DNA of 6,160 nt from an uncultured Clostridia bacterium (lineage in GTDB: Bacteria; Bacillota; Clostridia; Oscillospirales; Acutalibacteraceae), in assembly GCA_947565265.1 (NCBI GenBank), contig CANOFK010000081.1, positions 1 to 6,160 of the forward strand, read 5' to 3'. The position numbers and the translations under genes are program-made. The notes under the pieces are model-generated. The model saw only the letters and a list, made by a program, of their open reading frames with translations. It ran no database searches and was not told where the DNA came from. This document shows, one piece after another, positions 1 through 5,818 of this stretch. Numbering within the stretch: the stretch's first letter is position 1; every line of letters begins with the position of its first letter.

Positions 1-78
1 TTTTCAAAGGTGGTGGGGTTTTTAGGGGCAAAGCCCCTAAACCGCCGGAGGCAAAGCGCCGGAGGCAAGCACCTTTTG
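1..78. repeat. Intergenic repeat fragment with hairpin, inverted relative to the copies at 3124-3255
   Basis: Positions 1-36 match the reverse complement of 3226-3261 at 35 of 36 bases (the mismatch is at 21). Positions 7-36 match the reverse complement of 3160-3189 at 29 of 30. Inside is a perfect 9-bp hairpin: TTTAGGGGC (21-29), loop AAA, GCCCCTAAA (33-41). It is followed by a 14-bp motif CGCCGGAGGCAAAG (43-56) that recurs directly at 57-68. AAAGGTG at 6-12 is mirrored by CACCTTT at 70-76, so the fragment may be a whole element of about 70 bp. The left edge could continue outside the window. No coding function is apparent. Confidence 0.75.
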
Positions 79-111
79 GCCGGGGCGGGCATAGGATAGG
101 GTACCAGAGCG

Positions 112-122
112 AAGGAAAGGGG
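112..122 (+). promoter_or_regulatory. Ribosome binding site of the GH25 gene
   Basis: The purine run AAGGAAAGGGG ends 7 nt before the ATG at 130, which supports that start. No convincing -35/-10 pair is visible in the 129 bases upstream, so the promoter may lie outside the window or be weak. Confidence 0.6.
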
Positions 123-129
123 CATCTGC

Positions 130-999
130 ATGGCGGGTTATCTGGCGTCGGGGATCGACATATCGCAGTTCAACGGGGATGTGGACATAAACGGGCTGCG
201 GGGGAAGGTAGACTTTATCATCATACGCTGCGGGTATGGGAGCGACTATACCTCTCAGGACGACACCCAATACTGGGCGAACGTGCGCAAGTGCCGGGCG
301 GCGGGGATACCCTTTGGGGTATACCTGTACTCGTACGCCAGGAACCGGGAAATGGCGCTGAGCGAGGCCCGGCACACCCTGCGGCTTTTGCAGGGGGTGG
401 AGCCCCTATACGGCGTATGGTACGACCTGGAGGACGCCACGCTGCCCAGCGGCCAGGCGCTGGTGGACAACTGCCTGGCCTACTACGGGGCGCTGAAGGA
501 CGCGGGCTTTTACTGCGGGCTGTATGCCTCGCTGAGCTGGATGCGCACCCGGCTGGACAGCCCCCGGCTGGCCGGGATAGACCGGTGGGTGGCCCAGTGG
601 AACGATCAACTGGACTACCCGGGCGCGGGGCTGTGGCAGTACAGCGACCGGGGGGTTATCAACGGGAAAATATTTGACCTGGACCGGGCGTTTCGGGATT
701 ACCCGGCCATAATAGGGAAAGGAGATTGGACCGACATGACAAGAGAAGAGGTGCAGCAACTGGCCAGGCAGGAGGCCCAGGCGGTGTACGACCGGAACGA
801 GAAGAAGTACCCCACCTTTGACCAGGTGCCCAAGTGGGCCCGGCAGGCCGTGGAGGACGTGTACCGGGAGTTGGGCTTGGCGGGGTCCGGTGAAACGGTG
901 ACGGGGAAAACCCGGATAGACGCCAGCTACAGCTATATACGGGCCCTGTACGTAATAGAACGGGTGCTGCAAAAGCTGGACGGGATGGCGGAAAGCTGA
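130..999 (+). CDS. GH25 family muramidase (lysozyme/endolysin-like) with C-terminal accessory domain
   Basis: This 289-aa protein probably cleaves the MurNAc-GlcNAc beta-1,4 bond of peptidoglycan. Residues 5-190 read as a glycoside hydrolase 25 domain. The N-terminal GIDISQFNG carries Asp10, VWYDLED (96-102) carries the Asp99/Glu101 pair expected for catalysis, and RWVAQWN (152-158), LWQYS (168-172) and FDLDRAF (182-188) fit the last barrel strands. After a short linker, residues 203-289 form a separate domain. Its segment PTFDQVPKWARQAVEDVY resembles the VPxWAxxAV motif of C-terminal domains found in clostridial and prophage lysins, probably for wall binding or oligomerisation. There is no signal peptide or membrane segment, as in phage endolysins released by a holin, but no holin or other phage gene is visible here. 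Family assignment is firm; phage origin and the C-terminal role are inferred. The last base of the stop codon coincides with the edge of a possible small mobile element. Confidence 0.9.
   Translation: MAGYLASGIDISQFNGDVDINGLRGKVDFIIIRCGYGSDYTSQDDTQYWANVRKCRAAGIPFGVYLYSYARNREMALSEARHTLRLLQGVEPLYGVWYDLEDATLPSGQALVDNCLAYYGALKDAGFYCGLYASLSWMRTRLDSPRLAGIDRWVAQWNDQLDYPGAGLWQYSDRGVINGKIFDLDRAFRDYPAIIGKGDWTDMTREEVQQLARQEAQAVYDRNEKKYPTFDQVPKWARQAVEDVYRELGLAGSGETVTGKTRIDASYSYIRALYVIERVLQKLDGMAES
718..738 (+). promoter_or_regulatory. Internal ribosome binding site and ATG within the lysin gene
   Basis: AAAGGAG at 718-724 is the best Shine-Dalgarno match in the window and stands 11 nt before an in-frame ATG at 736 (Met203). 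It falls in the linker between the GH25 domain and the C-terminal domain. Initiation there would give an 87-residue product (736-999) consisting of the accessory domain alone, beginning MTREEVQQLA. Some phage endolysins are known to make such a free cell-wall-binding subunit from an internal start and assemble it with the full-length enzyme. Use of the site here is inferred. The spacing is slightly long, and the purine run also encodes the linker residues Gly-Lys-Gly-Asp, so chance is possible. Confidence 0.5.
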
Positions 1000-1170
1000 G
1001 AACCTGTCCAGCATTGATCCGCGCCCATCTTGCCGGCATATTTTCCGCCGTAGGACGCAGCTTTTGCTTGGCAATCGTGGGATTGCCCGCGCGCAATCTA
1101 CGTCCTCTGACAAAAAATGTCCTCTGACAACAAACCTGTCCGCGCAATCCGTGCACGGCTAGCAGGTTCT
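999..1170. mobile_element. Candidate MITE-like element or dispersed repeat, 172 bp with 8-bp inverted ends
   Basis: AGAACCTG (999-1006) is exactly inverted as CAGGTTCT (1163-1170). The interior is non-coding and less GC-rich than its surroundings, and it is rich in symmetry. It holds a 7-bp hairpin, GGCAATC / GATTGCC (1070-1087). AGGACG (1052-1057) pairs with CGTCCT (1101-1106) around it. GTCCTCTGACAA occurs twice (1102-1113 and 1119-1130), as does CGCGCAATC (1090-1098 and 1141-1149), and CCGTGCACGG (1149-1158) is a perfect palindrome. No transposase and no clear target-site duplication are present, so mobility is inferred. It could equally be a structured leader or a dispersed non-mobile repeat. 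Confidence 0.4.
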
Positions 1171-1176
1171 AAGGCG

Positions 1177-1201
1177 GGGCAGGGCCTTTTTGGCCCTGCC
1201 C
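1177..1201. other. Perfect 10-bp hairpin directly upstream of the asnB -35 box
   Basis: GGGCAGGGCC (1177-1186) and GGCCCTGCCC (1192-1201) pair perfectly around a TTTTT loop. There is no T-tract after the stem, so it is not a canonical intrinsic terminator, though it could weakly end transcription from the lysin side. Its right arm stops 2 bp before the asnB -35 hexamer, so as DNA it could also be a protein-binding dyad. Confidence 0.55.
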
Positions 1202-1203
1202 TG

Positions 1204-1232
1204 TTGCGCCGGCGGGGGTTTTGTGGTATAAT
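1204..1232 (+). promoter_or_regulatory. Sigma-A type promoter of asnB with extended -10
   Basis: TATAAT at 1227-1232 is a perfect -10 box preceded by TGG (1224-1226), giving an extended TGnTATAAT. A weak -35, TTGCGC (1204-1209, three of six consensus bases), lies at the ideal 17-bp spacing. Transcription would begin near 1239-1240, leaving a leader of about 52 nt before the asnB start. The weak -35 is compensated by the extended -10. It is the only convincing promoter in the window. Confidence 0.8.
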
Positions 1233-1274
1233 CTTCTTTATTCCTGTTGGTTTATATGCTGCCTATTACCACCG

Positions 1275-1281
1275 AAAGGGG
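1275..1281 (+). promoter_or_regulatory. Ribosome binding site of asnB
   Basis: AAAGGGG lies 10 nt before the ATG at 1292. The start is also fixed by the protein: the Cys after the initiator Met must become the N-terminal nucleophile. Confidence 0.7.
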
Positions 1282-1291
1282 ATAAGAAACT

Positions 1292-3115
1292 ATGTGTGGA
1301 TTTATTGGCTTTACCGGCGACGGGGACCAGGGCGTGTTGCAGGAGATGGCCGGCGCCATTGCCCACCGGGGGCCGGACGACGCCCAGTATTACCAGGACG
1401 GGCGGGTATCGCTGGGGTTCCGGCGGCTTTCGATTATTGACCTGGAGGGCGGGCGCCAGCCTATGTGCAACGAGGACGGGTCTAAAGTGCTGGTGTTTAA
1501 CGGGGAGATATACAACTACCGGGACCTGAAGAAGGACCTGCTGGCCGCCGGGCATACCTTTAAGACCGCGGCGGACAGCGAAGTGGTGCTGCACGGCTAT
1601 GAGGAGTACGGCCCCGGTATGCTGGACAAGCTGCGGGGGATGTTCGCCTTTGTGATATGGGACAAGGAGAAGGGGGAACTGTTTGGGGCCAGGGACTTTT
1701 TTGGCATAAAGCCCCTGTACTATGCCAGCATGGGGGAGAGTTTCCTGTTTGGGTCGGAGATAAAGGGGTTTTTGCCCCACCCGGCCTTTAAGAAGGCGCT
1801 GAACCGCCGGGCGCTGGAACATTACCTGAGCTTTCAGTACTCGCCGGGGCCGGAAACCTTTTTTGAGGGGGTGTACAAGCTGCCCCCGGCCCACTACTTT
1901 ACCTATAAGGACGGGGACATGGCCATTACCCGGTACTGGCTGCCCAAGTTCCAGGCGGACGAGGGCAAGAGCCTGGAAGAGTGGGTGGACGCCATTGAAA
2001 AGACCTTTGACGGCAGCGTGGAGGCCCATAAGGTCAGCGACGTGGAGGTGGGGTCCTTTTTGAGCTCGGGGGTGGACTCCAGCTATGTGGCGTGCTCGGC
2101 CCATGTGGACAAGACCTTTACCGTGGGCTTTGACAACGGCGAGCGGTATAACGAAACCAGCTACGCCAAGGAGCTTTCGGCGCTGATACCGGTGAAGAAC
2201 ATCAGCAAGGTGATTACGCCGGAGGAGTTTTGGGGCAACTTTGGGAAGATACAGTACCATATGGACGAGCCCCTGGCGGACCCCTCGGCGGTGGCCCTGT
2301 ACTTTGTGTGCAACACCGCCGCCCAGCACCTGAAGGTGGTGCTTTCCGGCGAGGGGGCGGACGAACTGTTTGGGGGGTATAACATCTACCGGGAGCCCCT
2401 CTCCATGGCCTGGTATGACCGGATACCCCTGCCTGTGCGGCGGGTCATTGGCAAAATTGCCGGGGCGCTGCCCGCCCGCCGGGGGCTGAACTTTTTGGTG
2501 CGCCGGGGCAAGCCTTTGGAGGAGCGGTTTATCGGCAACGCCTATATGTTTACCGAAAAGCAGCGCCGGGCCCTGCTGAAGGACCCGGTGGGCGCGCCCT
2601 CGCCGGCCCAGATGGTGAAACCTTATTACGATATGGTGCAGGACAAGGACCCGGTGACCAAGATGCAGTTTGTGGACCTGCATATGTGGATGGTGGGGGA
2701 TATCCTGCTGAAGGCGGACAAGATGAGCATGGCCAACTCCCTGGAGTTGCGGGTGCCGTTTTTGGACAAGGAAGTGATGGCGCTGGCCGGGCGCATACCC
2801 ATGCGGTACCGGGTGAACAGCGAGAACACCAAATATGCCATGCGCCAGGCCGCTTTGCGGCGGATGCCCGAAAAGTGGGCGGGGAAGAAAAAGCTGGGCT
2901 TCCCGGTGCCTACGCGGGTATGGCTGAAAGAGGACGCCTATTACCAACGGGTGAAGGAGATGTTCACCGGGCCGGAGGCGGAGGCGTTCTTCCACACGGG
3001 CAGGCTGGTGAAACTGCTGGACGAGCATAAGGCCGGGAAAGCGGACAACAGCCGGCGGGTGTGGACCGTATACACCTTTTTGGTGTGGTACCGGGAATTT
3101 TTTGTGAATAGGTAG
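1292..3115 (+). CDS. asnB: Asparagine synthetase B, glutamine-hydrolysing
   Basis: This cytosolic enzyme makes asparagine from aspartate, using ATP and the amide of glutamine (EC 6.3.5.4). At 607 aa it is close to the length of Bacillus and clostridial homologues. Residues 2-200 are the class II glutaminase domain. Cys2 is the nucleophile exposed when Met1 is removed, LGFRRLSIIDL (41-51) holds the substrate arginine, FNGEIYNY (69-76) holds the Asn-Gly oxyanion hole, and Asp95 lies in ADSE. Residues 230-600 are the synthetase domain. It has the ATP pyrophosphatase loop SSGVDSS (258-264, where many relatives have SGGxDS), SGEGADELFGGY (352-363), and KADKMSMANSLELRVPFLD (474-492). All expected motifs are present, so the enzyme should be active. 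The gene has its own promoter and stands apart from both neighbours, suggesting a monocistronic unit. A role in amidating another substrate is conceivable for this family, but nothing nearby suggests it. Confidence 0.97.
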   Translation: MCGFIGFTGDGDQGVLQEMAGAIAHRGPDDAQYYQDGRVSLGFRRLSIIDLEGGRQPMCNEDGSKVLVFNGEIYNYRDLKKDLLAAGHTFKTAADSEVVLHGYEEYGPGMLDKLRGMFAFVIWDKEKGELFGARDFFGIKPLYYASMGESFLFGSEIKGFLPHPAFKKALNRRALEHYLSFQYSPGPETFFEGVYKLPPAHYFTYKDGDMAITRYWLPKFQADEGKSLEEWVDAIEKTFDGSVEAHKVSDVEVGSFLSSGVDSSYVACSAHVDKTFTVGFDNGERYNETSYAKELSALIPVKNISKVITPEEFWGNFGKIQYHMDEPLADPSAVALYFVCNTAAQHLKVVLSGEGADELFGGYNIYREPLSMAWYDRIPLPVRRVIGKIAGALPARRGLNFLVRRGKPLEERFIGNAYMFTEKQRRALLKDPVGAPSPAQMVKPYYDMVQDKDPVTKMQFVDLHMWMVGDILLKADKMSMANSLELRVPFLDKEVMALAGRIPMRYRVNSENTKYAMRQAALRRMPEKWAGKKKLGFPVPTRVWLKEDAYYQRVKEMFTGPEAEAFFHTGRLVKLLDEHKAGKADNSRRVWTVYTFLVWYREFFVNR

Positions 3116-3123
3116 GTATGTTG

Positions 3124-3255
3124 GCCTCCGGCGGTGGAGAGTTGGCGTTGCCAACTCTTGGGCGTTGCCCCTAAAAACCCCACCACCTTGCCTCCGGCGG
3201 CGGAGAGTTGGCGTTGCCAACTCTTGGGCTTTGCCCCTAAGAACCCCACCACCTT
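3124..3255. repeat. Two tandem 66-bp repeat units downstream of asnB
   Basis: Unit A (3124-3189) and unit B (3190-3255) are identical at 63 of 66 positions. Each begins GCCTCCGGCGG and ends CCCCACCACCTT. Each contains a perfect 9-bp hairpin, AGAGTTGGC, loop GTT, GCCAACTCT, at 3138-3158 and 3204-3224. A second short stem follows: GGGC-GTT-GCCC in A, GGGC-TTT-GCCC in B. The 3' half of each unit is the inverted counterpart of the repeat at the window start. Because 66 is divisible by three, both strands carry long stop-free frames here, which I regard as spurious. The array lies in the 3' region of asnB, where the stems could stabilise the mRNA end. Confidence 0.9.
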
Positions 3256-3266
3256 TGAAAAGGTGG
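3249..3266. terminator. Hairpin after the 66-bp repeats, possible asnB terminator
   Basis: CCACCTT (3249-3255), loop TGAA, AAGGTGG (3260-3266) forms a perfect 7-bp stem. A short TTTT run occurs 7 nt later, at 3274-3277, which is too far for a canonical intrinsic terminator. It is the best candidate for ending asnB transcription, but the evidence is weak. Confidence 0.3.
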
Positions 3267-3267
3267 A

Positions 3268-3283
3268 CGAAACTTTTATTGTT
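3268..3283. repeat. 16-bp direct repeat, first copy (second copy at 3364-3379)
   Basis: CGAAACTTTTATTGTT occurs here and again exactly at 3364-3379, 96 bp downstream. It is AT-rich in a GC-rich setting, and each copy sits just beyond a repeat or hairpin-rich patch. It may be the border of a repeat family or a duplicated protein-binding site. Function is unknown. Confidence 0.7.
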
Positions 3284-3312
3284 GGCCCGTTTGAAAAGGG
3301 CGGGGGCACCGG

Positions 3313-3329
3313 CTTTGGCGTAGCCAAGG
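3313..3329. other. Hairpin between the two 16-bp repeats
   Basis: CTTTGGC (3313-3319), loop GTA, GCCAAGG (3323-3329) forms a 7-bp stem with one T-G wobble. It has the same GGC-NNN-GCC core as the hairpins of the repeat arrays in this window but different outer arms. The rest of 3267-3477 contains no supported gene and no clear promoter. Confidence 0.5.
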
Positions 3330-3363
3330 TAGGGCGGCCGTCATGAACCGGCAGGTGGGAAGG

Positions 3364-3379
3364 CGAAACTTTTATTGTT
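3364..3379. repeat. 16-bp direct repeat, second copy
   Basis: Exact second copy of CGAAACTTTTATTGTT, continuing into TTATTTG. It lies 98 bp before the tex start, so it could belong to the tex promoter region, but no -35/-10 pair of good quality can be assigned there. Confidence 0.7.
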
Positions 3380-3458
3380 TTATTTGCCGGAGCCTACTTT
3401 TGAAACGTTTTTAAGCGCTTTGCTTGGGACACGCCCAGCAGAGAGGGACCCAACGAGC

Positions 3459-3467
3459 AGGGAGTGA
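3459..3467 (+). promoter_or_regulatory. Ribosome binding site that decides the tex start
   Basis: AGGGAGTGA ends 10 nt before the ATG at 3478. The frame is open further upstream to a TTG at 3424. The 18 residues this would add, MGHAQQRGTQRAGSEIKI, look unlike the Tex N-terminus and are partly encoded by the Shine-Dalgarno itself. The ATG is therefore preferred. Confidence 0.7.
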
Positions 3468-3477
3468 AATAAAAATT

Positions 3478-5658
3478 ATGGAGAATAACAGGGAACCGAT
3501 TATAGAGGCCATTGCCGCAGAACTGCATTTGCGGCCCGGACACGTGCAGGCGGTGGCGGACTTGCTGGACGAGGGCAACACGGTGCCGTTTATCGCCCGG
3601 TACCGCAAGGAGCAGCACGGCACCATGGACGACCAGACCATACGCACCCTGGCGGACCGGCTGCAATACCTGCGGGGCCTGGAACAGCGCAAGGCCGAGG
3701 TGAAGGCCGCCATTGCCCAGCAGGAAAAGCTGACCCCGGAACTGGAGGAGGCCATTGGCCGGGCCGCTACCCTGACCGAGGTGGACGACCTGTACCGGCC
3801 CTTTAGGCCCAAGCGCAAGACCAGGGCCAGCATCGCCAGGGAAAAGGGACTGGAGCCCCTGGCCGCGGCCATATGGGCCGGCAAGGGGCCGGACGGGCGG
3901 CCCCTGGGGCTGGAGGAACTGTGCGGGGGGTATATCGACCCGGAAAAGGGGGTGGCCTCTGCCGGGGAGGCCCTGCAAGGGGCCAAGGACATTATCGCCG
4001 AGGACCTTTCCGATGAGGCGGACACCCGCAAACGGCTGCGGGAGCGGATGCAGAAAGAGGGCAGCGCCCGGGCCGTGGCCAACACCGAGGAGGACACGGT
4101 ATACCGGCTGTATTATGACTTTCAGGAGCCGCTGAAACGGTTGCAGGGCCACCAGGTACTGGCCATGGACCGGGGCGAACGGGAGGGCGTGCTGAAGGTA
4201 AGCCTGCTGCCCGGAGAGTTTGGCCCCACCCGGCTGATTTTGCAGGGGGTACGGCGGGACCACCCCTTTGGGGCGGTGCTGGAGGAGGTGGCCGGGGACG
4301 CCTGGGACAGGCTGATCTTCCCCTCGCTGGAACGGGAGTTGCGGCGGGCCCTGACGGACCAGGCGGCGGAACAGGCCATACACACCTTTGCCCTGAACCT
4401 GCGGCCCCTGCTGATGCAGCCCCCGGTAAAGGGCAAGGTGACCCTGGGCTTTGACCCGGCCTACCGCACCGGCTGCAAGCTGGCTGTGGTGGACGGCAAC
4501 GGCAAGGTGCTGGAAACGGCGGTGATCTACCCCACCAAGCCCCACAACAAGGTGGAGGAGGGCAAGCGGGTACTGCGCCGGCTGTGCGACACCCACCACA
4601 TCCGGTGTATTGCCATTGGCAACGGTACGGCGGGCAGGGAGTCGGAGATATTCGTCAGCGAATTTATCAAGGAGTACGGCGGGGATGTGTCCTATATGGT
4701 GGTCAGCGAGGCTGGGGCCTCGGTGTACTCGGCCTCGAAACTGGGGGCGGAGGAGTTCCCGGACTTTGACGTGAGTTTGCGCTCGGCGGTGTCCATTGCC
4801 CGGCGCTTGCAGGACCCTTTGGCCGAACTGGTGAAGATAGACCCCAAGGCCATTGGGGTGGGGCAGTATCAGCATGATATGCCCCAGGCCAGGCTTTCGG
4901 AGGCTTTGGACGGGGTGGTGGAGGACTGCGTAAACGCCGTGGGCGTGGACCTGAATACGGCCTCGCCGGCCCTTTTGCGGCGGGTGGCGGGCATAAGCCC
5001 TACCGTGGCGAAGAATGTGGCCGCCTACCGGGAGGAAAACGGCAGCTTTACCACCCGCCGGGAACTGCTGAAGGTGCCCAAGCTGGGGCCCAAAGCCTTT
5101 GAGCAGTGCGCGGGCTTTTTGCGGGTGCCGGAGAGCCAGAAGGTGCTGGACCGCACGGCCGTGCACCCGGAGTCTTATAAGGCGGCGGAAAAGCTGCTGG
5201 AATTGTGCGGCTATGCCCTGGAGGATGTGGGCACACCCGGCGCGCTGGGGGATTTGGACGCGCGGCTGAAGGCCCTGGGCCCGGAAAAGGCCGCCGCGGC
5301 CTGCGGCGTGGGCCTGCCTACCCTGCGGGATATTGCCGCCGAACTGCAAAAGCCCGGCCGGGACCCCAGGGACGAACTGCCCCCGCCTATGCTGCGCACG
5401 GACGTGATGGACATCAGCGACCTGGCGCCGGGGATGAAGATTACCGGCACCGTGCGCAATGTGGTGGACTTCGGCGCTTTTGTGGACATCGGCGTGCACC
5501 AGGACGGGCTGGTGCATATCTCCCAACTGAGCAACCGTTTCGTCCGCGACCCTAACCAGGTGGTTAAGGTGGGCGACGTGGTGGAGGTTACGGTGATGGA
5601 AGTGGATGAGAAGAAAAAACGGATCGCCCTCTCTATGCGTGCACCGCAATCCCCTTGA
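3478..5658 (+). CDS. tex: Tex, S1-domain RNA-binding transcription accessory protein
   Basis: This 726-aa protein is a full-length Tex family member (YhgF in E. coli, YdcI in B. subtilis). These are conserved cytoplasmic nucleic-acid-binding proteins linked to transcription and RNA metabolism. Residues 1-200 form the helical Tex N-terminal domain, with GNTVPFIARYRKEQHG (33-48) and LYRPFRPKRKTRAS (105-118). Residues 318-450 are the YqgF/RNase H-like fold: LGFDPAYRTGCK (323-334), AIGNGTAGRESE (379-390), EAGASVYSASKLG (411-423). SIARRLQDPLAELVKIDPKAIGVGQYQHD (439-467) and EDCVNAVGVDLNTAS (482-496) are family signatures. Residues 497-560 carry helix-hairpin-helix elements (VAGISPTVAKNVAAYR and KVPKLGPKAFEQCAGFLR). 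The S1 domain spans 650-721 (GMKITGTVRNVVDFGAFVDIG, GLVHISQLS). The family is well recognised, although its precise molecular task is not settled. The gene appears monocistronic and ends 7 bp before a 51-bp hairpin array. Confidence 0.97.
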   Translation: MENNREPIIEAIAAELHLRPGHVQAVADLLDEGNTVPFIARYRKEQHGTMDDQTIRTLADRLQYLRGLEQRKAEVKAAIAQQEKLTPELEEAIGRAATLTEVDDLYRPFRPKRKTRASIAREKGLEPLAAAIWAGKGPDGRPLGLEELCGGYIDPEKGVASAGEALQGAKDIIAEDLSDEADTRKRLRERMQKEGSARAVANTEEDTVYRLYYDFQEPLKRLQGHQVLAMDRGEREGVLKVSLLPGEFGPTRLILQGVRRDHPFGAVLEEVAGDAWDRLIFPSLERELRRALTDQAAEQAIHTFALNLRPLLMQPPVKGKVTLGFDPAYRTGCKLAVVDGNGKVLETAVIYPTKPHNKVEEGKRVLRRLCDTHHIRCIAIGNGTAGRESEIFVSEFIKEYGGDVSYMVVSEAGASVYSASKLGAEEFPDFDVSLRSAVSIARRLQDPLAELVKIDPKAIGVGQYQHDMPQARLSEALDGVVEDCVNAVGVDLNTASPALLRRVAGISPTVAKNVAAYREENGSFTTRRELLKVPKLGPKAFEQCAGFLRVPESQKVLDRTAVHPESYKAAEKLLELCGYALEDVGTPGALGDLDARLKALGPEKAAAACGVGLPTLRDIAAELQKPGRDPRDELPPPMLRTDVMDISDLAPGMKITGTVRNVVDFGAFVDIGVHQDGLVHISQLSNRFVRDPNQVVKVGDVVEVTVMEVDEKKKRIALSMRAPQSP

Positions 5659-5665
5659 GTGCTTT

Positions 5666-5818
5666 CCAGGGGCTTTGCCCCTGCACCCTACTGGGGGCGC
5701 TGCCCCCAGACCCCTGCCAGGGGCTCTGCCCCTGTACCCTGCTGGGGGCGCTGCCCCCAGACCCCTGCCAGGAGCTCTGCCCCTGTACCCTGCTGGGGGC
5801 GCTGCCCCCAGGCCCCTG
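5666..5818. repeat. Three tandem 51-bp units with paired hairpins, directly after tex
   Basis: The units are 5666-5716, 5717-5767 and 5768-5818, differing at only a few positions each. Each contains two stem-loops with 3-nt loops. The first is CAGGGGC / GCCCCTG (7 bp; 5667-5683, 5718-5734, and 5769-5785, where an A breaks one pair). The second is CTGGGGGC / GCCCCCAG (8 bp; 5691-5709, 5742-5760, 5793-5811). There are no unique spacers, so it is not a CRISPR array. The frames stay open across it because 51 is divisible by three. Its position just after the tex stop suggests a 3' mRNA structure or attenuator; this is inferred. Confidence 0.92.

Noticed and set aside
1238..3220. Long open frame on the - strand across asnB
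   Set aside because: It is the antisense shadow of asnB in GC-rich DNA. The translation is rich in His, Pro, Arg and Gln with no recognisable motif, and the + strand frame carries every asparagine synthetase signature.
3134..3346. Small + strand frame over the 66-bp repeats (and a - strand one at 2941-3327)
   Set aside because: The translations are copies of the repeat unit plus spacer sequence, with no ribosome binding site and no conserved body.
3424..3477. Upstream TTG start for tex
   Set aside because: It would add 18 residues unlike Tex N-termini, has no ribosome binding site, and would translate through the good one at 3459-3467.
3394..5649. Very long open frame on the - strand across tex
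   Set aside because: Same composition artefact. The + strand encodes complete Tex, and the - strand translation is low-complexity His/Gly/Pro-rich.
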